Notes: a model not told the origin generated them from the letters alone. Positions 36,238 to 46,225 are shown, counted from the first letter of the stretch. The stretch: 64,000 nt of DNA from Flavobacterium pectinovorum (GCF_900142715.1 NZ_FRBX01000005.1:248001-312000); one strand, 5' to 3'. Numbers and translations: made by a program.

Positions 36238-38940
36238 TTATAGTGATCCTAAATTTGTTTTTCCCAGTATTATTTTTTGGAATTGATTTTCGTTTTCGTC
36301 GCTGCAATCAAATAATCTTCCCGTAGGATATATATTGCTAAGGTGGGAGAGAGCTTTAATAAATGATATTAATTCTGTTTCCGGTTGTTCCTGGTTCAGT
36401 GCTGTTTTGGCAAACAAATATGCTTTATAAGAGTTTTCAAACTGCACAAGTTCATTTTCGAGCGGGTCATCGATTTCATTTTTCCTGTGCCCGATCCAGC
36501 AAATTTTTGCTAATACGTGCGATGGCAATTCTTCTTTAATGACCTTTTCCATATAATTTCTAAAATCGGTATTGGCAAAACGCAGCGTATATCCGGGCAG
36601 GACAATGCTAATGCGATAGGAGTAGGGATCCAGCGGTTCGCAGCTTTTGCATTCATCAGTACAAATCGGTAAAAATGTTTCCGGATTTACGGTAATCAGA
36701 TTTACATCGGGACGAAGCATCATGTGTTCGACAATAAACATTCCTTCTTCTGTAAAAACTTCTTTCATGAAATAAATCAAATCCAGAATAGATTGTTTTA
36801 GTTCCTGTAAAGTATCATAATACGTATATCGTTTTGCAATAATTCGGTCAGGGTTGTCTTCGTCTGTAATTAACGGATTAATGATGTCATAAGAATATTT
36901 GCCCGAATCTGCCTGATGAATCTGAATGTTGCCAATAACCTCAGGATCTGAAATTCCTTTTTTAAAAGCTTCTTCAACATCATGTTCTCTGGTTTGAATA
37001 ATTTGCAAAACCGCAAAATATAGTTCTCTGTTGGCCGCCGAAGTATCATAATATTCAGTAGTTCCGGAGAGTACAATATTGTCTTCTGTATCTCTGATTC
37101 TCCATCGGTAAACAAGCTGATTGTCTGAATCAATAAAATGATATAAGTCAACAAAAGAATCAGACAGGTTTCTTCTATTATAATCTTTTATTCCTAAAAG
37201 TCTGGATATTCTCTTTTTTACTCCCGAAACATTATCGGTATCCCATAAATTACTATTGGGCTGTTTGTAGTAGTTAAAAGAGTTGCCTCGATTTTTGCTT
37301 ACGATTTTATAATCTTTCAAAAAATCTTCTTTGTTTTTTAGTACCACTTCGTCTGTAGCATTGCCATAAATACTTTTGTTGATGAAAACATATTCAGAAA
37401 AACTTTCTGCAAAACGACCTAAAAGATGATCCAGAATATCATTTCTTCTCTCTATATTATTGTCCAGTTTTTCAAAAAGAATTTCTGTAAGATGTTCATC
37501 ATTGTTTTCTGGGTAATTGGTAACCAGTTCACTAAGCCCGTCGATATCTTTTATAGCCTGAGTAAAAAATGTTTTGGTAAGATTACCGCTTACCGAAAGC
37601 ATTTCATTCACCTGTCCTAAATGTTTAAAATAGCTTCCTAAAATCTGATCAAAAAATAAAAGATAACCTTTAAGTTGTTTTGCCTGAGATTTTCGGGCTG
37701 CTGTAGCTCTTGTTGGCAAACCATCTTCTCCAATACCATAAGTATCCGGAAAATCATTTTGTATCGTTGTATAACTTTCTATGTCCAGATAGCTTCCGTC
37801 GGGTAATTTCAGTTCTTTATTTTGACTCGAAAAAGCAGTGGCCGCATCTTTTGCAGCATCAATTTCGTCAAGATAAATTGCTACTTGTGCCTTATCGATA
37901 TTTAACGGCAGTAAACCTTTATTATAATTGAATACACTTTTATAACAAATTATCGGTTTCTGATATTCTTTAAGACAAATTAACCATTGATTTAAATTTG
38001 CATCGCCATCTCCGCAATCTCCCATAGCGATATCTTTGATGGAGATAACACCCGGCACATTCATGATTAATTTTATAATATCAGACAATCGTACTTCACT
38101 GGTTAGTTCGGCTTCGATTAACTCTTTGGTGTCTATAAAACCATTTTCAAGAATTGGACCGTCAAAAATTTCTAAGGAAGTATATCCCTTATCCATCATT
38201 TGTTTAACAGAATAAAAATTGACTGTTGTCGATAAATAGCCATCAAGTGCATGCAATACAAGCGCGTGAACCATTTCTTCATCGGCCTGAGTATCTACCT
38301 CAATACTGGCGCATATTTTTATCGGAAATTCATCTACTTTTATAATGTTGATCAGATCTTCGCACAGGTTTCTGTTGGCATGGTATTTTTCTCTGATTTT
38401 GTTTTTAACTTTGTTAATTTCCAAAGGATTTGTGCTTTCAAAATCTACATAAAGATCGTATAAACCTTTAAGATTAAACTCCTTTTTAAAACCTCTCGGA
38501 ACTTCGTTAAAATCTTTAGAATCATAGGATAATTTATCTTCTTTACAATTTACATAAACCGTTTTTTTATGTTTTGCCGGCCAGCAATTTTTAACGCCGT
38601 CGATATCGATAAACAATTTTCTGTAATCGAGTGCTGTTACAGGACTTGTAGGCAATACTTCTGACGCTTTAAAAAACTGTGAAGCAATTCCCTTGCTCTT
38701 TTGATCAGAAGCCAATATGTTTTCGATAGGAAGATTCATTCGCATGCCAAGATCTGTTATGGCATAGCATAACATTTCTAACATCGTGATACCCGGATCA
38801 TGCGAGTTAAAATCGGTCCATAATTTGCCTCCAAGTTGCTCGATATATTCAATACCTTTTTTTCTTAGGTAAAAGAAATCCAGGTCGTCTTCGGTGGCAA
38901 CTTTTTTAGGAATAGTGTTATGTGGGTTCAATACTGACAT
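36238..38940 (-). CDS. eCIS baseplate wedge protein (Afp12-like)
   Basis: 900 aa. The start with WTDFNSHDPGITMLEMLCYAITDLG is the signature of the second large baseplate protein of eCIS, related to T4 gp6/gp7-type wedge proteins. A Cys-rich turn (CTDECKSCEP) and a C-terminal domain with SHVLAKICWIGHRK are also typical. It overlaps the end of the baseplate-J gene by 13 bases, so translation is probably coupled and the two proteins assemble in fixed ratio around the hub. Confidence 0.85.
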   Translation of the reverse strand: MSVLNPHNTIPKKVATEDDLDFFYLRKKGIEYIEQLGGKLWTDFNSHDPGITMLEMLCYAITDLGMRMNLPIENILASDQKSKGIASQFFKASEVLPTSPVTALDYRKLFIDIDGVKNCWPAKHKKTVYVNCKEDKLSYDSKDFNEVPRGFKKEFNLKGLYDLYVDFESTNPLEINKVKNKIREKYHANRNLCEDLINIIKVDEFPIKICASIEVDTQADEEMVHALVLHALDGYLSTTVNFYSVKQMMDKGYTSLEIFDGPILENGFIDTKELIEAELTSEVRLSDIIKLIMNVPGVISIKDIAMGDCGDGDANLNQWLICLKEYQKPIICYKSVFNYNKGLLPLNIDKAQVAIYLDEIDAAKDAATAFSSQNKELKLPDGSYLDIESYTTIQNDFPDTYGIGEDGLPTRATAARKSQAKQLKGYLLFFDQILGSYFKHLGQVNEMLSVSGNLTKTFFTQAIKDIDGLSELVTNYPENNDEHLTEILFEKLDNNIERRNDILDHLLGRFAESFSEYVFINKSIYGNATDEVVLKNKEDFLKDYKIVSKNRGNSFNYYKQPNSNLWDTDNVSGVKKRISRLLGIKDYNRRNLSDSFVDLYHFIDSDNQLVYRWRIRDTEDNIVLSGTTEYYDTSAANRELYFAVLQIIQTREHDVEEAFKKGISDPEVIGNIQIHQADSGKYSYDIINPLITDEDNPDRIIAKRYTYYDTLQELKQSILDLIYFMKEVFTEEGMFIVEHMMLRPDVNLITVNPETFLPICTDECKSCEPLDPYSYRISIVLPGYTLRFANTDFRNYMEKVIKEELPSHVLAKICWIGHRKNEIDDPLENELVQFENSYKAYLFAKTALNQEQPETELISFIKALSHLSNIYPTGRLFDCSDENENQFQKIILGKTNLGSL

Positions 38941-41900
38941 GTTTCTGGTAGTTGAATAATTGGATCTTTACAAGTTTTTATTTTTGTAGAAATAATGTGA
39001 TTTTTTACTGATACAAGAATGCGTTTTGGGTCTGACGGAGAGACCATTGGCAGAAATTCCAATTTGGCCTGATAAGCAGCATCATTTGGATTTTCGGGTT
39101 CTGGATTGTTTTCAAGTTTTGCCATTTCCAATTCGGCTAAATAGTCTACATAGTATAATTTTTCGATGTAGTCAATTACGGTGCTTCGGTGTAATTCAAT
39201 TCCAAAAAGAATATCCTGAGAGGTATCAAATGCCCACGGAGACAAGAATTTTGCTATATCTTCATTCAATTGTTTTATATAAAAATTCTCATCATATTCA
39301 GCATAAAACTTGACACTTAATTTAACCACCACTTGTTCGTATTCCGGATTAATAACCGCCACATCGACATGCATGCTGTTTAAATTGCTGATGTAATTTT
39401 GAATTTTATTTAAGGTTGCTGTGCTAACTCTTGGCTCATAAATATCAAATACATTTTTGTTGATAATATCGGGAACCACAATAAGGGTTACATCGCCGGG
39501 CGAAAGAAACGAATTGGTTGTATTATTGGTATGGTTAAGACATTTTACTCTAAATACTTCCGGAAATTCCTGAAGAATAAGATGTTCATAATCCCAAAGA
39601 GTTATCGCTCTGTTTTTATGGCGAAGGCGTTCGCTTACACGTTTGTAATATGTATCATCAGATTCTATAGGTGTTCCTCCAAAAGAATTAAAAGGCTGCG
39701 AAACACTTTTGACTTGTGTAATTCTGTTAATCAATTTAGAAATCGTTTCTGCCGGTAATCCTTTATTTAAGTGCGATAAATCATTTTCATTGTTAAAAAA
39801 TTCAGCGGTAACGACTTGTGTTTTTACATCGATAACTTTGCAGACTGCATCATAAGCTTTATGCATTTTGGCTTTGATCCAGATGAGGTTATCCGGCAAT
39901 AAAGTATTGGTTTTTGTTGCCTGTTTCGGGATAGTAAATTTTACAATACCCGATTTTAAGAAATTATCTATGGAATTGGCCAAAAGTTCGTTTTCAATAT
40001 TTTTCCACTGATTATCGCAAAGCACAAACCAGTGTACTTTTTCTTTTCCTGTAAAAGATTTAGTCTGCGGATTTTCGCTTCCTTCTAATATCTGAAACAA
40101 TAAGGAAATTTGCTGTGTAACTTCTGCTTCGTCAAGACCAATATAGAATTCGCCTCCGTTGCAATAATCAGGAACCAGGTGGCTTGCAATGGTACTATTT
40201 ACATCAAGAACCGCTTTTTGCTGCGCTAGTTTTTTTAGATACAAATGCTCTTCACTTTGTCCAAAAGGAGCTTCGTGAAATAATCTTATACGATCTGTCT
40301 GGTATTCTTCTTCGGTTTGATTGGTAAAACTTGTAGTTTCCTCTGCGGTATAATTTAAACTGATGGTTTCGATAAATGGCGTATAAGCTTCGTTTGGAAT
40401 CGTTGGTTTTGCATCTTTGCTCAATATCGCAAGCGTATATATTTTTGGGTATAAAGAATGCAGAAAGGATTGGTTTAATGTCAATCGTATCGGACCGCTT
40501 TTGTCAATATCATAATTATCTTCTTTTACAGAAAAATCAGTTTTATATCCCTTCGTAGCCTCATTTGCTGTAAACAATACAACTTCTTCATCTTTGCTTA
40601 CCCAATTTTCTTTATTTAATACAGCTGCTGTAGCTGTAAAATACGCATCTTTATCTACAATGGAACTTGATGCATTCTCGTTTGCGTCCAGATAGATGGT
40701 TTTATAAGCATCGTAGTGTGTTACGAAAGAGTTTGGTGTATTTTTCCAATTGATGGTAAGGTCAATATTTTTCCATTTTTTCGAAAAGATTTCAGGATAA
40801 TTTATTAGAAATGAAGAACCTTTTGTAGGCTGGGTTGTAAAAGGGTAGAAGGGTTTAGCGGCGTTAAGCAAACCTGTGTCGCTTTCCAGCAATAAAGAGG
40901 TAACATCTGTTACATCCACTTTTACATTAATGTTACTAACGGTTTTTGTGACTAAATTTCTAAATAAAGAATGTCCTTCTGTATTTTCAGTATGAATTAA
41001 AAATCGAATAACAGGATGTGTACTGGAAAAATGCTCGCCCAATATTTTTTGGTTGTAATTGACAATTGCCGGAGTATCTTTCGAAATCTGAAAAACAAGT
41101 CTTAATTGATCTTCTGAAATACTCGAAGCCTCGCCATCCAATTTAAATTCACCCAGCCATTTTTTTTCGCCACTGCAAAAAACACTGATATTATTTACAA
41201 GATCCTCTGTGGTAGAGGATTCTTGTTTAAAGTCAAGAGCCTTGTTAAAAGTGATTGTAATATCAATATTTCTTTCTCCTTCCTGTAATGCTAACAGGGG
41301 AGAAGCAATTGCAAAACCAAGTTTAGCCGCCTGTAGTTCGGTATAATTTTCTTCGACAGCAGTATATCCAAAAGGAAACCAGTATTTTGATTCTTCTTTA
41401 AGGCTTTCTCCTTTTCCGTCAAGCGAATTTGCCACTTCGCTGGCTTTTATTTTGCCTCGGTCAATATCATTATAAACACTTTTAAGCTGTGTAATCTGAG
41501 CTTTATTGGCAATTAATTCTTCGGTAGTTTTATAAATAAGTTTGTTTCCTGCAGCATCTTTTCCGGCGTCTAATTCAGTTTGTGAAGCAATTCGTTCCTC
41601 GATACTTTTTTTAGCCAATTCAAAAATAACATGCACTTTATCTGCTTTTGCAGGAAGTTTTTCAATTTGCAAAATGTCTTTATAAAAGAAATCAAGGTGT
41701 TTTTTTGTAATTAAATTAAAACGTGTTTTAGATAATTCCAATAGTTTTAAGAAACACACAAAAAGAGTCATATGTGGTGTTAATGTGCCTTCAAACTCAA
41801 TGTTGCGAAGTGTTTTTGAAATATTTTGTTTTACATTATTATAAACCTTGTCATTTCTGTTAGAAATATCTTTGGGAATGCCAAAATGATCAAAGATTTC

Positions 41901-42110
41901 CTGCCAGTTACCAGCTGGATTTTGGCTGTCATTTGTTTCAAAAAAATTAACCTGTTTGGCGAAGTTATAGGTAAAAACTAACCAATCTTCCATATCAAAG
42001 TCATGAAGCTGCAAATTGTTGGGATCCAGAATAGTATTCAGGCGATCGCCTTGGTCTGTGCCATTTCGTTTGAATAATATATCGTTTGTATGGTCGCTGT
42101 TGTTACACAT
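38928..42110 (-). CDS. Baseplate J-like protein (Afp11-like)
   Basis: 1060 aa. The C-terminal third carries the baseplate-J pattern: FGGTPIESDDTYYKRVSERL followed by HKNRAITLWDYEHLILQEFPEV and later DVAVINPEYEQVVVKLSV. A large N-terminal extension is normal for eCIS Afp11 proteins. It forms the wedge that joins gp25 and the sheath to the hub. It is separated from the gp25 gene upstream by a 366-base repeat-filled gap, the only large gap inside the operon. Confidence 0.88.
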   Translation of the reverse strand: MCNNSDHTNDILFKRNGTDQGDRLNTILDPNNLQLHDFDMEDWLVFTYNFAKQVNFFETNDSQNPAGNWQEIFDHFGIPKDISNRNDKVYNNVKQNISKTLRNIEFEGTLTPHMTLFVCFLKLLELSKTRFNLITKKHLDFFYKDILQIEKLPAKADKVHVIFELAKKSIEERIASQTELDAGKDAAGNKLIYKTTEELIANKAQITQLKSVYNDIDRGKIKASEVANSLDGKGESLKEESKYWFPFGYTAVEENYTELQAAKLGFAIASPLLALQEGERNIDITITFNKALDFKQESSTTEDLVNNISVFCSGEKKWLGEFKLDGEASSISEDQLRLVFQISKDTPAIVNYNQKILGEHFSSTHPVIRFLIHTENTEGHSLFRNLVTKTVSNINVKVDVTDVTSLLLESDTGLLNAAKPFYPFTTQPTKGSSFLINYPEIFSKKWKNIDLTINWKNTPNSFVTHYDAYKTIYLDANENASSSIVDKDAYFTATAAVLNKENWVSKDEEVVLFTANEATKGYKTDFSVKEDNYDIDKSGPIRLTLNQSFLHSLYPKIYTLAILSKDAKPTIPNEAYTPFIETISLNYTAEETTSFTNQTEEEYQTDRIRLFHEAPFGQSEEHLYLKKLAQQKAVLDVNSTIASHLVPDYCNGGEFYIGLDEAEVTQQISLLFQILEGSENPQTKSFTGKEKVHWFVLCDNQWKNIENELLANSIDNFLKSGIVKFTIPKQATKTNTLLPDNLIWIKAKMHKAYDAVCKVIDVKTQVVTAEFFNNENDLSHLNKGLPAETISKLINRITQVKSVSQPFNSFGGTPIESDDTYYKRVSERLRHKNRAITLWDYEHLILQEFPEVFRVKCLNHTNNTTNSFLSPGDVTLIVVPDIINKNVFDIYEPRVSTATLNKIQNYISNLNSMHVDVAVINPEYEQVVVKLSVKFYAEYDENFYIKQLNEDIAKFLSPWAFDTSQDILFGIELHRSTVIDYIEKLYYVDYLAELEMAKLENNPEPENPNDAAYQAKLEFLPMVSPSDPKRILVSVKNHIISTKIKTCKDPIIQLPETCQY

Positions 42111-42173
42111 AATACTATTAAATATTAACCTTCGCTGAGGTGTAATTATTTTTAATCTTTTATTTACTGCTAA

Positions 42174-42202
42174 TCCTGCAAGGTTTTCAAAACCTTGTAG
42201 GT
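42174..42202. repeat. Palindrome in the operon gap
   Basis: CCTGCAAGGTTTT and AAAACCTTGTAGG pair over 13 bases with one mismatch and almost no loop. The composition resembles a common flavobacterial dispersed repeat. It could form a hairpin in the operon mRNA. Confidence 0.6.
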
Positions 42203-42283
42203 ATTCCTTTTTTGTTTTAAAATTTTTTCACGCAGATTTTGCAGATCAAGCAGATTTCTCTCTTATAGTTTGTTTTTTGAATT

Positions 42284-42371
42284 GTCACCCTGAGCGTCCC
42301 GAGGCTTCGGGAGAAGGGCGCCCCAATTGGCACGTGGGCTTCTCCCGAAGTCTCGGGACGCTCAGCCTGAC
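42284..42371. repeat. Long GC-rich inverted repeat in the operon gap
   Basis: The arms 42291-42316 and 42339-42364 are 26 bases each and differ at one position. They are built on GAGCGTCCCGAGGCTTCGGG, with a 22-base loop. The pairing extends outwards to GTCA...TGAC. It is much more GC-rich than the window. It lies between gp25 and baseplate J and could stall or end transcription. Confidence 0.8.
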
Positions 42372-42476
42372 ATTCGACTTTCGCTCAGCCTGCAAATCGT
42401 TATCAAAAAAAGCTATGTTCTGTGGCCAAATATTTTAACACACAAAATTTTTAATTTTTGATTCTCAATTTTTAAT

Positions 42477-42887
42477 TCAAATGTTCGTTCCTTCTTCTTT
42501 ATAGAAAGGATATACCATATTTGTTCTGGAATTGGTCGCTCTTACTTTATAATCTAAAACCACTAGTAATTCACCATTTAAGTCATCTCCCTGATTGATG
42601 TCGATTTTCTCTACATCAATTCTTGGCTCATGATATAGAATAGCGGTTTTTATTAATTCAGCTACAAAGGTTTTTAATGTTCTGTTTAGCGGATTAAAAA
42701 GAAGTTCATCCATATTGCATCCATATTTTGGAAGCATAATACGTTCTCCAATTTTGGTCGATAATAAAATTTCCAGACTGCTTTTAATATCCTCCTCATC
42801 AGAAATCATGACAACAGATTTTGTTGTTTTTTTAAATTCTGGAGGAAAACTCCATCCGGTACCCAAAAAAGCTTGCTCACTTTCCAT
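42477..42887 (-). CDS. gp25-like baseplate protein (Afp9-like)
   Basis: 136 aa. It shows the GPW/gp25 pattern: a start with LGTGWSFPPEF, the core IKSSLEILLSTKIGERIMLP and PKYGCNMDELLFNPLN, and an EPRIDVEKI strand. gp25 binds the sheath to the baseplate and starts sheath polymerisation in all contractile systems. It follows the PAAR gene by 2 bases. Confidence 0.93.
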   Translation of the reverse strand: MESEQAFLGTGWSFPPEFKKTTKSVVMISDEEDIKSSLEILLSTKIGERIMLPKYGCNMDELLFNPLNRTLKTFVAELIKTAILYHEPRIDVEKIDINQGDDLNGELLVVLDYKVRATNSRTNMVYPFYKEEGTNI

Positions 42888-42889
42888 AA

Positions 42890-43180
42890 CTATCCTATTA
42901 AAACTGTTGCTAATCCGGCTACTATTGTTCCGCCGTGTGCGGTTGAATCTCCCATTCTGGCAGCTGGTTTTCCGCCAATTAAAACTGTTGATGACCCCAT
43001 TACGATGCTATCCGGCGGACCACTGCAAGTAGCCATGTCGCCAACACAGGCTGCGGGAACTCCGCCAATTAAAACGGTTGGTACGCCGGCAGGTAAAATT
43101 GGTCCGCCCACATGCGGAACCGTTGCAGTTACCATTGGGCAAACATGCATATCTGAAACTCTTGCTGCTGGTGCTCCCAT
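42890..43180 (-). CDS. PAAR-domain spike tip (Afp10-like)
   Basis: 96 aa, a single PAAR domain. Repeats with PAARVSDMHVCP, GVPAACVGDMATC and GKPAARMGDSTAHGG give the His/Cys metal-binding set and the PAAR turns that fold into the sharp tip. No effector extension is present, so cargo is not carried as a PAAR fusion. It starts 4 bases after the stop of the VgrG-like gene, which it caps in the particle. Confidence 0.95.
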   Translation of the reverse strand: MGAPAARVSDMHVCPMVTATVPHVGGPILPAGVPTVLIGGVPAACVGDMATCSGPPDSIVMGSSTVLIGGKPAARMGDSTAHGGTIVAGLATVLIG

Positions 43181-43184
43181 AATT

Positions 43185-44930
43185 TTAATTTATTTGAACA
43201 ATACTTCCTTTTAAGATGGCTGTTGCGCCAGACGATAATTCTGCGCCCGCGCTTCCTTCTGCCTTCAATTGTGCGGAGGCACTTATCGAAACATTCGTTC
43301 CTTCAATTTTAACATCTCCGGTTGCTTTTATTTCGATGTTTCCGGCGCTTTCCATTTTTATTCCGTTGCTGTCGATGGTGATTACGTTCGAATTTTCATC
43401 TTCAATAACAATAACACCTTTGTCTTCGTCAAGCGTAATTTTTTTTCCTGCCGGAGTTTCAATTCCAATTGATTTTTTTTCATCATCAAACAAAACTTTC
43501 ATTTCGCTTCGGGTAACAATTCCTTTTTGATGATTATCATCAGAAGCCGTTATCGGAGCAGGTTTTCCGCTGCTGTGAAGCATTCCTAAAACGATGGCAT
43601 TATTTGGATCTTCATTAATAAAACCAATGATAACTTCATCTTCAATTTCAGGTCTAAAAAAAACACCTCTGTTTTCTCCCGCATCAGGAGAAGCTACGCG
43701 ACACCAAATTCCCTGTTCTTCATTATTGATGATTGGAATCTTCACCAAAATTCGGTCTTCGCCATTCGGGTCACTTTCGAGCTGTGTTACAATTCCGGTG
43801 TGAAGCCCTTTTATAGCGGGAATAATTCCGGAACCGGTCGGCGTATGAATGTCAAATGTTTCAGAGAACCATTCCGGATTCAATCCGAATTGCGCATCAA
43901 TAGTCCAGTTTCCTTCTGCTATTTCATGAAAAACTCCCGTGATGTAGGCTTTTCCGTTAAATCGATCACCAACGCCTTCAAGCGTAATAATGGTGTTAGG
44001 TTTTACTGCCGGAATTCCCTGAAATTTCACTCTTCCGCGAATTTTTGATAATTGCTGAAAAAGTAATTTTGCATCTGCCCAATCCTGAAGTTCAGCTTCG
44101 GTGATTGCTCCGCCGTGACGTAACTCGAGGTTTTCCAGTTCGATGGTTTCGGCTAAATCTGATGCCGTTAAATTTCCATTTAAGGAAATACCCGGATCTT
44201 TTGCTTCAATTTCAACCAATTCCTGATTGCTGTAATCCCAACTATACGAAGACACTTTTGCAAATTGATTTCTGGCGTCTATTTCAGCATCAAAATCTAA
44301 TAAGCTGGCTCCAAAAGTTACTGTTTCAACAGATGATGATTTTACGTTTGGTTTGCTAATGGTAATTTTACCGTTTTCAACAAAACAAAGTTTGCCGTTT
44401 GCCTGCGCCCGCGAAACCATAAAATCCCAATCGGATGTATTATACTGAACGAGTTCTTTGTGGCTGAAATTGGTCGCTTCTACATCTTTTTGTAATCCGT
44501 AAGCGCCAATAATTTCCTCAAATGCTTCGCTGTCTTTTACATCATAAAAATATTTGCTTTTTCTGCCAATAGTAAGTTTTACCGCTTCATCTTTGCATTC
44601 GATAATCAATAACGAAGTCCCGCTTTTTATTTTAATAGAATGCTTGATGACAATGCCTTTGTAAATTGTTTCTTCGTCATTGTGATAACCGGCTGTTATT
44701 TCAATTTTTTTCCCCGGAATCAGCAAATCTTCATTACTTAATTTAAAATCTCTTTCAGAAGCTTCTCCATCTGTCAGAACGATTTGAGCCATAGGAATCC
44801 TGTTAACCTCATTTTGTACCACAATACTTTTTACCTGATAGGTTTTAGATAATTCTGTTCCTTCAATTAAAATTTTATGCGTTACTAAATCGGCATTTTT
44901 ACTGGTTTGTATGACTCCGCTATTGTTCAT
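43185..44930 (-). CDS. VgrG-like spike protein (Afp8-like)
   Basis: 581 aa. The N-terminal gp27-like part (about 1-370) includes IVVQNEVNRIPMAQIVLTDG and GKKIEITAGYHNDEETIYKG. An OB-fold with GIVTQLESDPNGEDRILVKIP and WCRVASPDAGENRG follows. The C-terminus is a gp5-like beta-helix (DVKIEGTNVSISASAQLKAE). It forms the trimeric spike that pierces the target. There is no C-terminal effector domain. Its start shares a base with the stop of the LysM gene, so the two are coupled. Confidence 0.94.
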   Translation of the reverse strand: MNNSGVIQTSKNADLVTHKILIEGTELSKTYQVKSIVVQNEVNRIPMAQIVLTDGEASERDFKLSNEDLLIPGKKIEITAGYHNDEETIYKGIVIKHSIKIKSGTSLLIIECKDEAVKLTIGRKSKYFYDVKDSEAFEEIIGAYGLQKDVEATNFSHKELVQYNTSDWDFMVSRAQANGKLCFVENGKITISKPNVKSSSVETVTFGASLLDFDAEIDARNQFAKVSSYSWDYSNQELVEIEAKDPGISLNGNLTASDLAETIELENLELRHGGAITEAELQDWADAKLLFQQLSKIRGRVKFQGIPAVKPNTIITLEGVGDRFNGKAYITGVFHEIAEGNWTIDAQFGLNPEWFSETFDIHTPTGSGIIPAIKGLHTGIVTQLESDPNGEDRILVKIPIINNEEQGIWCRVASPDAGENRGVFFRPEIEDEVIIGFINEDPNNAIVLGMLHSSGKPAPITASDDNHQKGIVTRSEMKVLFDDEKKSIGIETPAGKKITLDEDKGVIVIEDENSNVITIDSNGIKMESAGNIEIKATGDVKIEGTNVSISASAQLKAEGSAGAELSSGATAILKGSIVQIN

Positions 44931-45613
44931 CAGGATTGTTTTTGTAAGGGTGGGAAAAATAGTTTTTGCCCTGTTTTTAATTTTCTGAAATTGACAATGT
45001 TATTTACTCTGGCAACTTCCAGATAATACTTAGAATCACCGTAGATAGTAAAGGACATCAGAGGCAATGTATCACCATCTTTTACGGTTCTGAAATGTGT
45101 CAAATCCGGCGATTTATTGTTTTCCTTTGCAGCCCTTAACTGATCTTCAACAAAACCCTGAAATTTTGCTTTTGCAATCGCTCTTATTGGCGTTCCATTT
45201 GGTTTAAAGAGTTTAAATTCAATATTCATTTCGGTCAAAGCACCTTTAAAAAGCAATGTTCCCCACGAAATAATCAGGTAATTGGGCTTGTGTTCGTCGC
45301 CATTGTAATCAAGGATGACTTTTTTGAATTTATCAATGTCATCCATAATTCCATTTGGAACACTTTCGAAGCCGTTAATTACTCCGGTTCGGTCAAAAAC
45401 AAAATCGAGTTCCAGATTTTCGGGTAATTTTTTATTGAACTTTGGAGAAACCGTACTTGTGCCTGCAGCCTGATTTTCATCGGTTTCAATCTTATAATGA
45501 TAGGTGTACTTTTCCGGATTCATTAAAGTAGAAAATTCACCATCGGCAATTTTTGTGTTAAATTCCGGATCACTGTAAGCAACAACTTTAAGTTTTTCTA
45601 ATTCTCCAGCCAT
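44930..45613 (-). CDS. LysM-containing tail hub protein (Afp7-like)
   Basis: 227 aa. A gp53/XkdP-like N-terminal domain (about 1-160; NPEKYTYHYKI, LELDFVFDRTG) precedes a C-terminal LysM domain (about 172-222; TVKDGDTLPLMSFTIYGD, GQKLFFP). In eCIS particles this protein joins the tube to the spike. It has no signal peptide. It lies directly after the small DUF5908 gene. Confidence 0.92.
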   Translation of the reverse strand: MAGELEKLKVVAYSDPEFNTKIADGEFSTLMNPEKYTYHYKIETDENQAAGTSTVSPKFNKKLPENLELDFVFDRTGVINGFESVPNGIMDDIDKFKKVILDYNGDEHKPNYLIISWGTLLFKGALTEMNIEFKLFKPNGTPIRAIAKAKFQGFVEDQLRAAKENNKSPDLTHFRTVKDGDTLPLMSFTIYGDSKYYLEVARVNNIVNFRKLKTGQKLFFPPLQKQS

Positions 45614-45615
45614 GG

Positions 45616-45774
45616 CTATCTTTCTTTTTTACGTTCAATAATTTTCATTACCTGTTCTACACATTCCGCTACCGGATCTTCGCCTTTGCTTTTTGGAGCG
45701 CTGGCAGAAGAATTCGGTTTTGATCCTTCACTCACATTTATTTTGATGTGAAGCTCTTTTATTTCTATCGGCAT
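45616..45774 (-). CDS. DUF5908 small eCIS protein
   Basis: 52 aa, ATG at 45772-45774, stop at 45616-45618. It reads MPIEIKELHIKINVSEG, a Ser/Ala linker, then DPVAECVEQVMKIIERKKER. The MPIEI.EL.IK start and C-terminal amphipathic helix are the DUF5908 pattern, a short protein regularly found between the second tube gene and the LysM gene (the Afp6 position). It is 2 bases from each neighbour. Probably a small assembly factor or hub component. The exact role is not known to me. Confidence 0.85.
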   Translation of the reverse strand: MPIEIKELHIKINVSEGSKPNSSASAPKSKGEDPVAECVEQVMKIIERKKER

Positions 45775-45776
45775 GA

Positions 45777-46223
45777 CTAACTTTTAAGTAAAGTGAAATA
45801 ATTGTATGTGAGTTCAAAGCTTTCTACAACGAGTTTACTTTCCTGAGCATTAAAATCCTCAACAGCCCATTTTACAGGATAAGCATGAACCACATTCCAT
45901 GAAATCAAAGGCTGATGCTGTTCATTGAGCAATTTGATTGTCAGGTTAACTGGCTTAAATGAGAAGTTTTCGATAGCATCCCGGCACCAGTCGATTACTG
46001 CAGAATCTATGAGCATTCCTCTTTTTAAACTCAGGTTTGGATATTTTGTCTTTACCGGAAGTTTATGCTTGAATCTGTTTTCACCACCTTCGGCTATCTC
46101 TTCAGTTTCAATATCAACAGATAAACCGGAAACCGATTGAAACTGATGGTCTTTTGCCTGTGAGCCAAGACCTTCAAATTCAACTAAAAAGTGAAAACCA
46201 ACAGGTGGATAATAGTTAGCCAT
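45777..46223 (-). CDS. Inner tube protein 2 (Afp5-like)
   Basis: 148 aa of the T4 gp19-like tail tube family: YYPPVGFHFLVEFEG, FQSVSGLSVDIETEEIAEGG, LSLKRGMLIDSAVIDWC and WNVVHAYPVKWAVEDF. It is a paralogue of the tube protein just upstream. In Afp/PVC particles such a second tube protein makes the first ring or rings on the hub. It is 2 bases downstream of the first tube gene. Confidence 0.93.
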   Translation of the reverse strand: MANYYPPVGFHFLVEFEGLGSQAKDHQFQSVSGLSVDIETEEIAEGGENRFKHKLPVKTKYPNLSLKRGMLIDSAVIDWCRDAIENFSFKPVNLTIKLLNEQHQPLISWNVVHAYPVKWAVEDFNAQESKLVVESFELTYNYFTLLKS

Positions 46224-46225
46224 GA

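Larger units (their letters stand above)
42111..42476. other. Repeat-filled gap inside the eCIS operon
   Basis: No gene. It holds two palindromic dispersed-type repeats (42174-42202 and 42284-42371) and AT-rich filler including CACGCAGATTTTGCAGAT-like phrases that I associate with flavobacterial intergenic repeats. No promoter consensus for the downstream baseplate genes was found. Confidence 0.6.

Noticed and set aside
38928..38940. Frameshift between the two large baseplate genes
   Set aside because: The 13-base overlap joins two complete genes with their own conserved starts and ends, as in other eCIS operons.
42715..43214. Overlapping + strand frames opposite the PAAR and gp25 genes
   Set aside because: The - strand genes match known families residue by residue. 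The + frames only reflect the repetitive PAAR sequence.
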